From Phycisphaerae bacterium (GTDB taxonomy: Bacteria; Planctomycetota; Phycisphaerae; Phycisphaerales; SM1A02), in assembly GCA_002862325.1 (NCBI GenBank), contig PKCT01000168.1, forward strand, positions 1 to 5,429: a DNA stretch of 5,429 nucleotides, written 5' to 3'. Positions 1 through 5,429 of the stretch are shown piece by piece. A program made the translations under genes and the position numbers. The notes under the pieces were generated by a model. It saw only the letters and a list, made by a program, of their open reading frames with translations, made no database searches and was not told the origin of the DNA. The first letter of the stretch is position 1, and every line of letters begins with the position of its first letter.

Positions 1-1787
1 ACCAGCTGCTGCCCAAGGAGATCGAGGGGCGTGACGACACGGTCCAAGGACGTGGAGATCAGGATGCGGTCCGCGCCCTGTCTCCAGACTTGGAGGATCC
101 TCCGCGCCTCGGCGTCGAGGCGACCGCGATGGGACCAGACGTCCGGAGCGGGAGCCAGAAGCATGGTGGCCCCGTCGATCGACGCTCGAAGCGCTTCGCT
201 CGCCCGGTGGGAGAAGTCGGAAGAGGTGATGAGATAGGAATGAGCCGCGTCCCGGGCGCCGAGCTCGTCGGTCGAGATCGATCCACTCAAATGCGGGTCG
301 GCCACATGCTCGTCCAGCAGATTCTCCAGACGGTCTGGAAGCGGCTGGCTCCAACCCTCGGTGGCGAATCGCCATCGGCTGATCCCCGCTCCCAACCTCG
401 CCAGCAGATCGCCCAGGGCCTGCCAGACCACGTCGGAATCGTCGCGGACCAGGGCCATGTGCACCTCGCTCGGATCGACGTGAGCCAACTTCGCGATGCC
501 GTCGTGCAGCCGATCGACCGATACGGTGACCTCGCGACCCTGACGGCGCTGGCGAATCGAGAAGGCTCGGATGGCCGGCGCGGCCGTGAGACTGGGGTCG
601 CCGTCGTTCGCGACCGGCCAGAGGCTCAGATCGATCAGCGCCGGACGAAACGCGTCGAGCATCACGTCCAGATCCTCCAGCGTCTCGGAGGACCAGGCGG
701 GGACCTGCATTCCGAAGCGAGGAACGTCCGACGCTCGGTGATCCTCCAGCGCTGGAAGAACGATGAACGAACGGGTGGCCTCTTCGGCGACACCATCGTT
801 GGATTCGATGCCGAGATGCGCCTCGTACCATCCCGGCGCGAGACCGAGGATCTCGATCCGCCGCGAAACGACGTTCTCGTCCTCGACCACCGATCGACGA
901 TCGACGACTCGTCCGTCCAGATCACGAATCGTCAGAGTCGCCGATGCCGAGGGGCTTCCGGGTACGTCGAGTGCGAGATCGAGTCGAATCGGGGCGTCGA
1001 CGGGTACAACGTCTCCAACCGAATCGACGTCCACCATGCACCTCGGAAGGTGCTCGACCAGGACGTCGTCGAACCAGATGCTGCCGGCGATGTCCTCGAT
1101 GCGAATGGGAGACGCTCCGAGGACCGCCTCCACGTCCCTTTCGTCGAATCCCGGTTGCACGACCTGCAGGGAAAGGAAGATCGCCAACCTCTTCGGATGC
1201 GACTCCGCTCCGCGGTCGATCTGAAACGTGTTCGAGACCGTCGACCACCTCTCGCTCGTGTTCGGCGAATCGGTCCGGTGAATCGACAACGTGGATTCGG
1301 CGACGGCATCCTCGGAGCTTCCGGTGAACTCCTCGAGCCGATCGAGATCGACCACCCTCGCCTCGAGTCGTGCGTCCGCTCGATCGAGGTCTCGCTGGCG
1401 AATCGCGGCCGAGATTCGGTAGCGACCACCTGCCGTGACCGGAATCGCCGCATCGCGACGGGTTCGGTAGGAGATCGATCCGCCCTGAAGATCGAAGCGA
1501 AGACTCGACCGTCCCGAGAACGATTCCTGCTCGTCGACCACCGCATCGAAGAGGATCGAACGGGGTGGAAGACCGGGCGCCTGGTCGAAGAGGTGGGACC
1601 AATCCGCCGTCGCCGTCTCTCGATCCTCGAAGTCGATGCGTCCGATCTCACCAATCGGTCGCGGTGGTGAAAAGGCCGCCGCCCAGGAACTGGCCAGCAG
1701 GATGCCGAGAAGGGGCACGAGGATCGACCGCTCCACCGAGGCTCGAATGGAGGCGAGGACGCCGAAACGGAACAACACCGCGATCAT
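1..1787 (-). CDS. Secreted multidomain protein with glycoside-hydrolase-like C-terminal region (3' partial)
   Basis: This reverse-strand frame is open without a stop from an ATG at 1787-1785 to the window edge, giving at least 595 residues with the C-terminus missing. Residues 1-20 form a long basic N-region, residues 21-39 are hydrophobic (SILVPLLGILLASSWAAA) and a signal peptidase I site is likely after AAA, so the product should be exported. Residues 45-245 look like a beta-sandwich carbohydrate-binding module, with a central AGGRYRISAAIR strand and a closing IWFDDV motif near 237-242. Residues 250-345 resemble an Ig-like or fibronectin-like domain (TLTIRDLDGR, LAPGWYEAHLGI). From about 355 (RFGMQVPAW) alternating strands and helices resemble a TIM-barrel glycoside hydrolase, but I could not identify catalytic acids. 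A GTG at 1736 is an alternative start giving a shorter, more typical signal peptide. No good Shine-Dalgarno sequence precedes either start. The reading frame is certain; the function is inference. Confidence 0.85.
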   Translation of the reverse strand, partial: MIAVLFRFGVLASIRASVERSILVPLLGILLASSWAAAFSPPRPIGEIGRIDFEDRETATADWSHLFDQAPGLPPRSILFDAVVDEQESFSGRSSLRFDLQGGSISYRTRRDAAIPVTAGGRYRISAAIRQRDLDRADARLEARVVDLDRLEEFTGSSEDAVAESTLSIHRTDSPNTSERWSTVSNTFQIDRGAESHPKRLAIFLSLQVVQPGFDERDVEAVLGASPIRIEDIAGSIWFDDVLVEHLPRCMVDVDSVGDVVPVDAPIRLDLALDVPGSPSASATLTIRDLDGRVVDRRSVVEDENVVSRRIEILGLAPGWYEAHLGIESNDGVAEEATRSFIVLPALEDHRASDVPRFGMQVPAWSSETLEDLDVMLDAFRPALIDLSLWPVANDGDPSLTAAPAIRAFSIRQRRQGREVTVSVDRLHDGIAKLAHVDPSEVHMALVRDDSDVVWQALGDLLARLGAGISRWRFATEGWSQPLPDRLENLLDEHVADPHLSGSISTDELGARDAAHSYLITSSDFSHRASEALRASIDGATMLLAPAPDVWSHRGRLDAEARRILQVWRQGADRILISTSLDRVVTPLDLLGQQL

Positions 1788-1845
1788 GCGTCCGATATCG
1801 GCAGTTTTCGCGCCTCCAGTGCACTTTCGAGCCGATACACACCCA
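1788..1845. promoter_or_regulatory. Divergent intergenic region with operator-like inverted repeat
   Basis: These 58 bases separate the minus-strand secreted-protein gene from the plus-strand operon and should hold promoters for at least one of them. A perfect 7-bp inverted repeat, TATCGGC at 1796-1802 and GCCGATA at 1831-1837, is spaced 35 bp centre to centre. The left arm also overlaps a perfect 10-bp palindrome, CCGATATCGG (1792-1801), so the CCGATA hexamer occurs three times in both orientations. A second 8-bp palindrome, AGTGCACT, lies between the arms at 1818-1825. The arrangement suits a dimeric regulator acting on both genes, but no convincing -35/-10 pair is visible on either strand and chance occurrence is possible. 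Confidence 0.35.
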
Positions 1846-2604
1846 ATGCCCGCATCTCGATACCAACGACGTGGATCAATCTCGATCGCATTCTCAGCCA
1901 TCAGGGTTGCGATGATGGTCACGGTGTTGGGTGGCTTGGTTATCGGCGGCATGGCATGGTGGACGGTCGATCGGGAAAACCGCCTCCGAGCGGACATCGC
2001 GGACCTCGAACAAAGAATGGCGATCGAGATCGCGACGCGGGATGCCGCCATAGAACGGCTCGGTCGCGACCGGCGGATCGCCCGGATCGAGGTCCTGGAT
2101 CAGCAGGAATCAGGTGGAGAAGGCGTACGGACGCAGCTGCGTTTCATCGAACTGGACGACGAGGGGCGGGAATTGGGACGCCGAGACCTGTCCGTGCCCG
2201 GTGAGGTGATCCACATCGACGCCTGGACCGCCAGATTCGATCCAGAACGGGTTGCTCAGGGTGAAGACCCGCTCCGCGATCGGACGCTGGTCCTCCTTCG
2301 AAGGATCTACTCCGATCGAATCAGCCCGTCCCAAGGCCTGCTTCTCGATACGCCTGGGGCGATTCCCGACGGATATGCCGGCTCCAAGCGTGCTCGATTC
2401 GAGCAGGGGATCTGGAAACGATTCTGGACACTCGCCACGGACCCGGCGGCGGCCCGCTCGTCCGGACTCCGCGTGGCCCAGGGCGAAGCGGTCTACAAGC
2501 CGATGCGTCCGGGCGAGACCTACGAACTCCGGGTCGAGGCGGTCGGCGGCATGACGCTCGTACCGGTTCAGAGCCATGCGAATGCGATTCCTCGGGATCC
2601 TTGA
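1846..2604 (+). CDS. Single-pass membrane protein with N-terminal coiled coil, uncharacterised
   Basis: The predicted product is 252 residues. A basic N-terminus (RYQRR, residues 5-9) precedes a hydrophobic segment at about residues 21-39, rich in Met, Val and Gly and ending in AWW, which fits one inner-membrane anchor with the rest outside the cytoplasm. Residues 42-75 have heptad-like charged and hydrophobic spacing (RENRLRADIADLEQRM) and probably form a coiled coil. The remaining 175 residues are a compact mixed alpha/beta region, with IARIEVLDQ near 78-86, a VIHIDAW strand and a C-terminal PGETYELRVEA strand. I recognise no named family, although the plan resembles planctomycete membrane hypotheticals as I recall them. 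The frame is open upstream to 1636, but that part overlaps the secreted-protein gene antisense and is Arg-rich. ATGs at 1786 and 1912 are alternative starts; 1846 keeps the basic residues before the membrane segment. No clear ribosome binding site is seen. It is probably the first gene of the operon. Confidence 0.75.
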   Translation: MPASRYQRRGSISIAFSAIRVAMMVTVLGGLVIGGMAWWTVDRENRLRADIADLEQRMAIEIATRDAAIERLGRDRRIARIEVLDQQESGGEGVRTQLRFIELDDEGRELGRRDLSVPGEVIHIDAWTARFDPERVAQGEDPLRDRTLVLLRRIYSDRISPSQGLLLDTPGAIPDGYAGSKRARFEQGIWKRFWTLATDPAAARSSGLRVAQGEAVYKPMRPGETYELRVEAVGGMTLVPVQSHANAIPRDP

Positions 2605-2612
2605 CCCTGGGA

Positions 2613-2627
2613 GCGGATATCCTCCGC
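2613..2627 (+). promoter_or_regulatory. Small hairpin upstream of the lipoprotein start
   Basis: GCGGA (2613-2617) and TCCGC (2623-2627) form a perfect 5-bp stem with a TATCC loop in the 28-bp gap between the membrane-protein stop and the lipoprotein ATG at 2633. It ends 5 nt before the start codon, where a ribosome binding site would be expected, and no normal Shine-Dalgarno sequence is present there; the nearest purine run (GGGAG, 2609-2613) is about 20 nt from the ATG. It is not followed by a T-run, so it is not a terminator. It might modulate translation of the lipoprotein or may be chance. Confidence 0.2.
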
Positions 2628-2632
2628 CGTTC

Positions 2633-3592
2633 ATGCATCGCTTCATCGGAAAGATCCTCGCCACGCTCTTCCTGAGCTCCACGCCGTGGACGACGGGCTG
2701 CGCCAAGACCTCGATGGAGATCGGGATCGTGACCCGCGCAGAGGCATACGTGGAGCTCGACGATCGACTCGGGCTGCTCTGCGGGACCAGGGCCAGCTGC
2801 GCGGTCCTCCCCGCCATCATGTCCGGAATCAGCCCGGGCCAGAGCATCACCGCCGACTTCGCCTTCGACGATGCGCTGAATCGCGACATCCGCGCCATCA
2901 GTCCGAACCCGACCGCAATCGAACGTCCTCTCAACGTGCTGAGGCATCACCAGGTCGTCCAGACCTGCATCTCGAACGACCGATTGAAGCTGCTCCGCGA
3001 GCTCCTCTCCTCGACGCAACCCGGAAACATCGTCGACCCGAAGCTCCTCCGGGAGCTCGGCCAGATGCTCAACGTCGAATACGTCTTCCTACCTCAGATC
3101 GTCTACGTCGCGACCGACAACGCCACGCGATTCAGCTTCGCCGGATTCACCTTCATCCTGACCGGATGGATCTCCATCGAAGGAACGCTGCAACTCTGGC
3201 ACACCGAGACCGGCGTCCTCGCATGGCAATCGGTGGCCGAGGCGTCTCTCTCCTCCGAGAATCTCTCGGGTGTGTCACCCCCCACCCAGGATGCCATGAA
3301 CGCGCTCTTCATCGCGGTTATGGACGGTTTCCTGGCGGCGGAACGGGAGACCGTCGTGCGGGGACAGGTCGAGCCCCCTCCGGCCACCACACCTCGCTCG
3401 GCCGAAGCGGCCGATGCGAACGCGATCAGGGCCGTCGAGACGGATTCGCAGACCGTCTCCGACAGCTCGGCTACCGCAGCGAGCGCAGCCCAGCCGAAGA
3501 AGGACACCCCTGACGCCGCCGCGACTGCGGTCGATTCGCCGAACGCCGCCTCTCCCGGTCCACCCGAGGCAGAGACGAGGTCCGATTCGTGA
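2633..3592 (+). CDS. Probable lipoprotein with CsgG/LpoB-like domain and disordered tail
   Basis: The product is 319 residues. The chosen ATG gives a short basic start (MHRFIGK), a hydrophobic stretch (ILATLFLSS) and a Cys at residue 23 in TTGC, an imperfect lipobox because position -3 is Thr rather than Leu. Upstream in-frame ATGs at 2576 and 2582 overlap the previous gene and would put a polar, Pro-rich stretch before the signal, so they are less likely. In residues 125-240 a helix (DPKLLRELGQ) leads to NVEYVFLPQIV (147-157), and a later strand and turn, LQLWHTETGVLAWQ (186-199), follows. This pattern resembles envelope lipoproteins of the CsgG/LpoB/TolB-N type, where a conserved 'vdyvl' strand precedes an 'l.d..tG.v.w' strand; this is family resemblance from memory. 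Residues 243-319 are low complexity, rich in Ala, Ser, Pro, Asp, Glu and Thr, and probably disordered. The stop overlaps the next start by 4 bp, implying translational coupling. The role is unknown; envelope assembly or stress sensing would fit. Confidence 0.8.
   Translation: MHRFIGKILATLFLSSTPWTTGCAKTSMEIGIVTRAEAYVELDDRLGLLCGTRASCAVLPAIMSGISPGQSITADFAFDDALNRDIRAISPNPTAIERPLNVLRHHQVVQTCISNDRLKLLRELLSSTQPGNIVDPKLLRELGQMLNVEYVFLPQIVYVATDNATRFSFAGFTFILTGWISIEGTLQLWHTETGVLAWQSVAEASLSSENLSGVSPPTQDAMNALFIAVMDGFLAAERETVVRGQVEPPPATTPRSAEAADANAIRAVETDSQTVSDSSATAASAAQPKKDTPDAAATAVDSPNAASPGPPEAETRSDS
3577..3580 (+). promoter_or_regulatory. Shine-Dalgarno for ltaE GTG start
   Basis: GAGG lies 8 nt upstream of the GTG at 3589 and inside the end of the lipoprotein gene. 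It supports this GTG as the aldolase start; the conserved core (LADLRSDTVT) follows within ten residues, leaving little room for a later start. Confidence 0.6.
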
Positions 3593-4653
3593 CCGAGCCA
3601 AGCCCCATTCTCGCCGACCTTCGCAGCGACACGGTGACCCAACCCACCGAGGACATGTGGCACGCCATGCGATCGGCGCCGCTCGGCGACGACGTTCTGG
3701 GCGACGAACCGACGGTCCAGGAACTCGAATCGAGGATCGCCGACCTCCTGGGCAAGGAGGCGGGACTCTTCACTCCTTCGGGAACGATGGCCAACCAGCT
3801 GGCGATCCGCGCGGTCTGCGAGGGCGGGGACGAAATCGTCGCTCATCGCGAAAACCACATCATCCACTACGAGACCGGGGGCCCCGCCGCCCTCTCCGGC
3901 TGCATGATCTGCGGACTCGATGGCGAGGCCGGCGTGTTCGACGCGGATGCACTGGAAGGCGCGATCCGGCACGCGGACGTCCATCACCCGCGAACCCGAT
4001 TCGTCGCGGTCGAGAACAGCCACAACCGCGGTGGAGGAACCGTCTGGCGGCTCGACGAGTTCGAATCGGTATCGGAGGTCGCGAAAAACCACGATCTCCA
4101 CGTGCACGTCGACGGCGCGCGGCTCTTCAATGCGGCCGCCGCCGGCGAGTACGCACCCGCGGACTTTCTTCGGAGTGCGGACACCGCCAGCGTCTGCTTC
4201 TCCAAAGGGCTGGGCGCTCCGGTCGGAAGCGCCCTGGTCGGCAGCGCCCGACTCATCGAGAGGACCCGCCGGTTCCGCAAGATGCTCGGGGGAGGCATGA
4301 GACAATCGGGCATCCTCGCCGGTGCAGCCCTGCATGCGCTCGACCATCACGTACCGCGACTAGGAGAGGACCACGACCGGGCGAAGCGACTGGCACGCGG
4401 CATCGACGAGATCGAAGGTCTCACGGTGGAGCCTCCCCACGGCGGACTTCGGACCAACATCGTCTTCTTCCACGTCGATCCCACACTCGGCACCGCCGCC
4501 GAATTCGCCCGGGGGATGACGGACCGAGGCGTCGCCGTCTACGACTTCGACCCGACCCGAATCCGAGCTGTCACCCACCTCGGGGTCGACGACGCCGCGA
4601 TCGATCTGGCGATCGAGGTGGCGGCGGATCTCGCAGTGGGGACCAAGTCGTGA
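3589..4653 (+). CDS. ltaE: Low-specificity L-threonine aldolase, PLP-dependent
   Basis: A cytoplasmic fold-type I PLP enzyme that cleaves L-threonine and L-allo-threonine to glycine and acetaldehyde. The product is 354 residues; E. coli LtaE is 333. The N-terminal signature DLRSDTVTQPT (10-20) and the region around GDDVLGDEPTVQELE are typical. The phosphate-binding loop SGTMANQ is at 64-70. H90, in the HIIHYETGG segment, matches the His that stacks on the PLP ring, and H145 is in the ENSHN motif. D175 and R178 are in VDGAR. The Schiff-base lysine is K206 in FSKGLGAPVGS, and R326, in RIRAVTHLGV, matches the substrate-carboxylate arginine. All key residues are present, so the enzyme should be active. 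The start is GTG, overlapping the lipoprotein stop as GTGA and supported by GAGG 8 nt upstream. The stop overlaps the phosphatase start in the same way. The gene is probably coupled within the operon, although neither neighbour has an obvious threonine or glycine role. It might instead be a beta-hydroxy-amino-acid aldolase of related specificity, such as phenylserine aldolase. Confidence 0.95.
   Translation: MTEPSPILADLRSDTVTQPTEDMWHAMRSAPLGDDVLGDEPTVQELESRIADLLGKEAGLFTPSGTMANQLAIRAVCEGGDEIVAHRENHIIHYETGGPAALSGCMICGLDGEAGVFDADALEGAIRHADVHHPRTRFVAVENSHNRGGGTVWRLDEFESVSEVAKNHDLHVHVDGARLFNAAAAGEYAPADFLRSADTASVCFSKGLGAPVGSALVGSARLIERTRRFRKMLGGGMRQSGILAGAALHALDHHVPRLGEDHDRAKRLARGIDEIEGLTVEPPHGGLRTNIVFFHVDPTLGTAAEFARGMTDRGVAVYDFDPTRIRAVTHLGVDDAAIDLAIEVAADLAVGTKS
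4638..4642 (+). promoter_or_regulatory. Shine-Dalgarno-like site for phosphatase GTG start
   Basis: GGGGA ends 7 nt before the GTG at 4650 and lies within the last codons of the aldolase gene. It supports the overlapping GTG as the start of the phosphatase rather than a later codon; the first nucleophile Asp is only 19 residues in, which leaves no room for a start much further downstream. Confidence 0.5.
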
Positions 4654-5429
4654 ACGATTCGCAACGACCTGCCGTTGACGTCAAGGCTCGTGCGATCATC
4701 TTCGACCTGGACGGCACGCTGATCGACACCTACGACACCCACCGCACCGCGTGGCGGGACGCCTGCCGCGACGCCGGGATCGAGTTGACCGACGAGATGT
4801 TCGCCTGGAGCTTCGGGCGGAACAATCCGACCATCATCGAGCGGCTCTGGACCGACGCCGGTCGCCCCTGTCCCACGCCGGAGGAGATGGATCACATCGC
4901 CGAGAAGAAGGAGGACGACTTCCGAGCGACCCTGCTCCGCGATCGCCCCATCATGCCCGGCGTCCCCGACTTCTGTCGTCGAATGAGATCCCAGGGCTGG
5001 CTTCTCGGCATCGGCACCAGCGCGCCGAAGGGGAATCTCGACGCGGCCCGGCGCGTCCTGGACCTGGACGACTGCATCGCGGCCGCCGCCACGGGCGACG
5101 AGTTGACGCGCGGCAAGCCCGATCCCGAAGTGTTTCAACTCGTCGCGTCGAGGCTCGGCGTCCTCCCCCGGCGATGCGTCGTGATCGAGGACGCGCCCGC
5201 GGGCATCGACGCGGCGATCGCCGGCGGCATGACCGCGATCGGAATCGCATCGACTGGAAGGACCCCTCAGGCACTCTTCCGCGCATCGCTCGTCGTCGCG
5301 GCCTTCACGGCGACGCACGACGCCACCGTTTGCGACCGCTCGTGGCACCTCGTGCAGGCCACGTGTGGGCAGCGCGCCATGTGGCTCACCACGTACCGCT
5401 CCTCCGCGCCGCCCCCGGCCGCCGCGCCG
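4650..5429 (+). CDS. HAD-superfamily phosphatase, beta-phosphoglucomutase-like subgroup (3' partial)
   Basis: A soluble phosphohydrolase or phosphomutase of the HAD superfamily acting on a small phosphorylated metabolite, with 260 residues visible. Motif I is FDLDGTLIDT (18-27), with nucleophile D19 and acid/base D21. A helical cap of the beta-PGM type occupies about 28-95. Motif II is GTSAP (T123), motif III is K156 in RGKPDPEVF, and motif IV is IEDAPAGIDAA (E180, D181), which binds Mg2+. These resemble beta-phosphoglucomutase, YqaB and 2-deoxyglucose-6-phosphatase more than phosphoglycolate phosphatase, but the substrate cannot be told from sequence. The start is GTG, overlapping the aldolase stop as GTGA with a G-rich site 7 nt upstream. 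Family members usually end near 220-230 residues; here the frame continues past V227 with an unusual Cys/Trp-containing, Pro-Ala-rich stretch to the window edge and no stop, which could be a C-terminal extension or an assembly artefact. The gene probably belongs to the operon with ltaE and the lipoprotein. Confidence 0.9.
   Translation, partial: MNDSQRPAVDVKARAIIFDLDGTLIDTYDTHRTAWRDACRDAGIELTDEMFAWSFGRNNPTIIERLWTDAGRPCPTPEEMDHIAEKKEDDFRATLLRDRPIMPGVPDFCRRMRSQGWLLGIGTSAPKGNLDAARRVLDLDDCIAAAATGDELTRGKPDPEVFQLVASRLGVLPRRCVVIEDAPAGIDAAIAGGMTAIGIASTGRTPQALFRASLVVAAFTATHDATVCDRSWHLVQATCGQRAMWLTTYRSSAPPPAAAP
5358..5385 (+). repeat. Imperfect inverted repeat near window end
   Basis: GCCACGTG (5358-5365) can pair with CATGTGGC (5378-5385) over 8 bp including one G-U wobble, with a 12-nt loop. 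It lies in the stretch beyond the expected end of the phosphatase fold. There is no following T-run, so a factor-independent terminator is not supported. It could be a mere consequence of GC-rich sequence. Confidence 0.2.

Noticed and set aside
922..1654. Two overlapping minus-strand frames of 226 and 240 codons (922-1602 and 932-1654)
   Set aside because: They are out of frame with the secreted-protein gene on the same strand and are rich in Arg, Ser and Pro with no domain pattern.
90..1670. Long plus-strand open frame of 526 codons
   Set aside because: It lies fully antisense to the secreted-protein gene, is very Arg-rich with no hydrophobic core or recognisable domain, and runs upstream without a ribosome site. 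The reverse strand gives a signal peptide and regular beta-domain pattern, so this is a GC-rich shadow.
1636..1845. Upstream extension of the membrane-protein gene to the ATG at 1636
   Set aside because: The added residues are Arg-rich, overlap the start of the divergent gene, and would place a 70-residue polar region before the membrane segment.
3103..4350. Minus-strand open frame of 415 codons
   Set aside because: It is antisense to the lipoprotein and to the highly conserved threonine aldolase, and its sequence has no recognisable domain; the aldolase identity on the plus strand is decisive.
4539..5348. Minus-strand open frame of 269 codons
   Set aside because: It is antisense to the HAD phosphatase, whose four motifs are all intact on the plus strand.
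1..5429. CRISPR array, tRNA or insertion-sequence signals
   Set aside because: No regularly spaced direct repeats, no tRNA-like cloverleaf segments and no transposase or terminal inverted repeats with target duplications were seen on either strand.

Overview
The window is a GC-rich bacterial segment, dense with GATC and TCGA, and looks fully coding. It carries one minus-strand gene that runs off the left edge and a tightly packed four-gene plus-strand cluster that runs off the right edge. I see no tRNA, rRNA, CRISPR array, transposase or other mobile element. The large secreted multidomain protein, the membrane-anchored coiled-coil protein and the weak-lipobox lipoprotein remind me of Planctomycetota, possibly the Phycisphaerae. 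That placement is inference from gene style, not a database match.

Layout: (1) 1787 to 1, minus: a secreted protein of at least 595 residues with a signal peptide, a carbohydrate-binding-like beta domain, an Ig-like domain and a C-terminal region resembling the barrel of glycoside-hydrolase-like proteins. It is recognised only by reading the reverse strand in the one frame that stays open to the window edge. (2) 1788-1845: a divergent intergenic region of about 58 bp with a 7-bp inverted repeat and two short palindromes, operator-like. (3) 1846-2604, plus: a single-pass membrane protein with a coiled coil. (4) 2633-3592, plus: a probable lipoprotein with a domain resembling the CsgG/LpoB type and a disordered C-terminal tail. 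(5) 3589-4653, plus: a clear low-specificity L-threonine aldolase (ltaE). (6) 4650-5429, plus: a HAD-superfamily phosphatase of the beta-phosphoglucomutase-like group, truncated by the window edge.

The last two junctions are both 4-bp GTGA overlaps, so lipoprotein, aldolase and phosphatase are probably translated in a coupled way from one mRNA. The 28-bp gap before the lipoprotein suggests the membrane protein belongs to the same transcript. The first two genes of this operon look envelope-related and the last two are soluble metabolic enzymes; no shared pathway is evident from sequence alone.

I do not see a clear new defence or mobile system. The points most worth a second look are the uncharacterised secreted protein, the uncharacterised membrane-protein/lipoprotein pair, the inverted repeat between the divergent genes, and the last 100 bp, where the phosphatase frame continues past the expected end of its fold with a change of composition.
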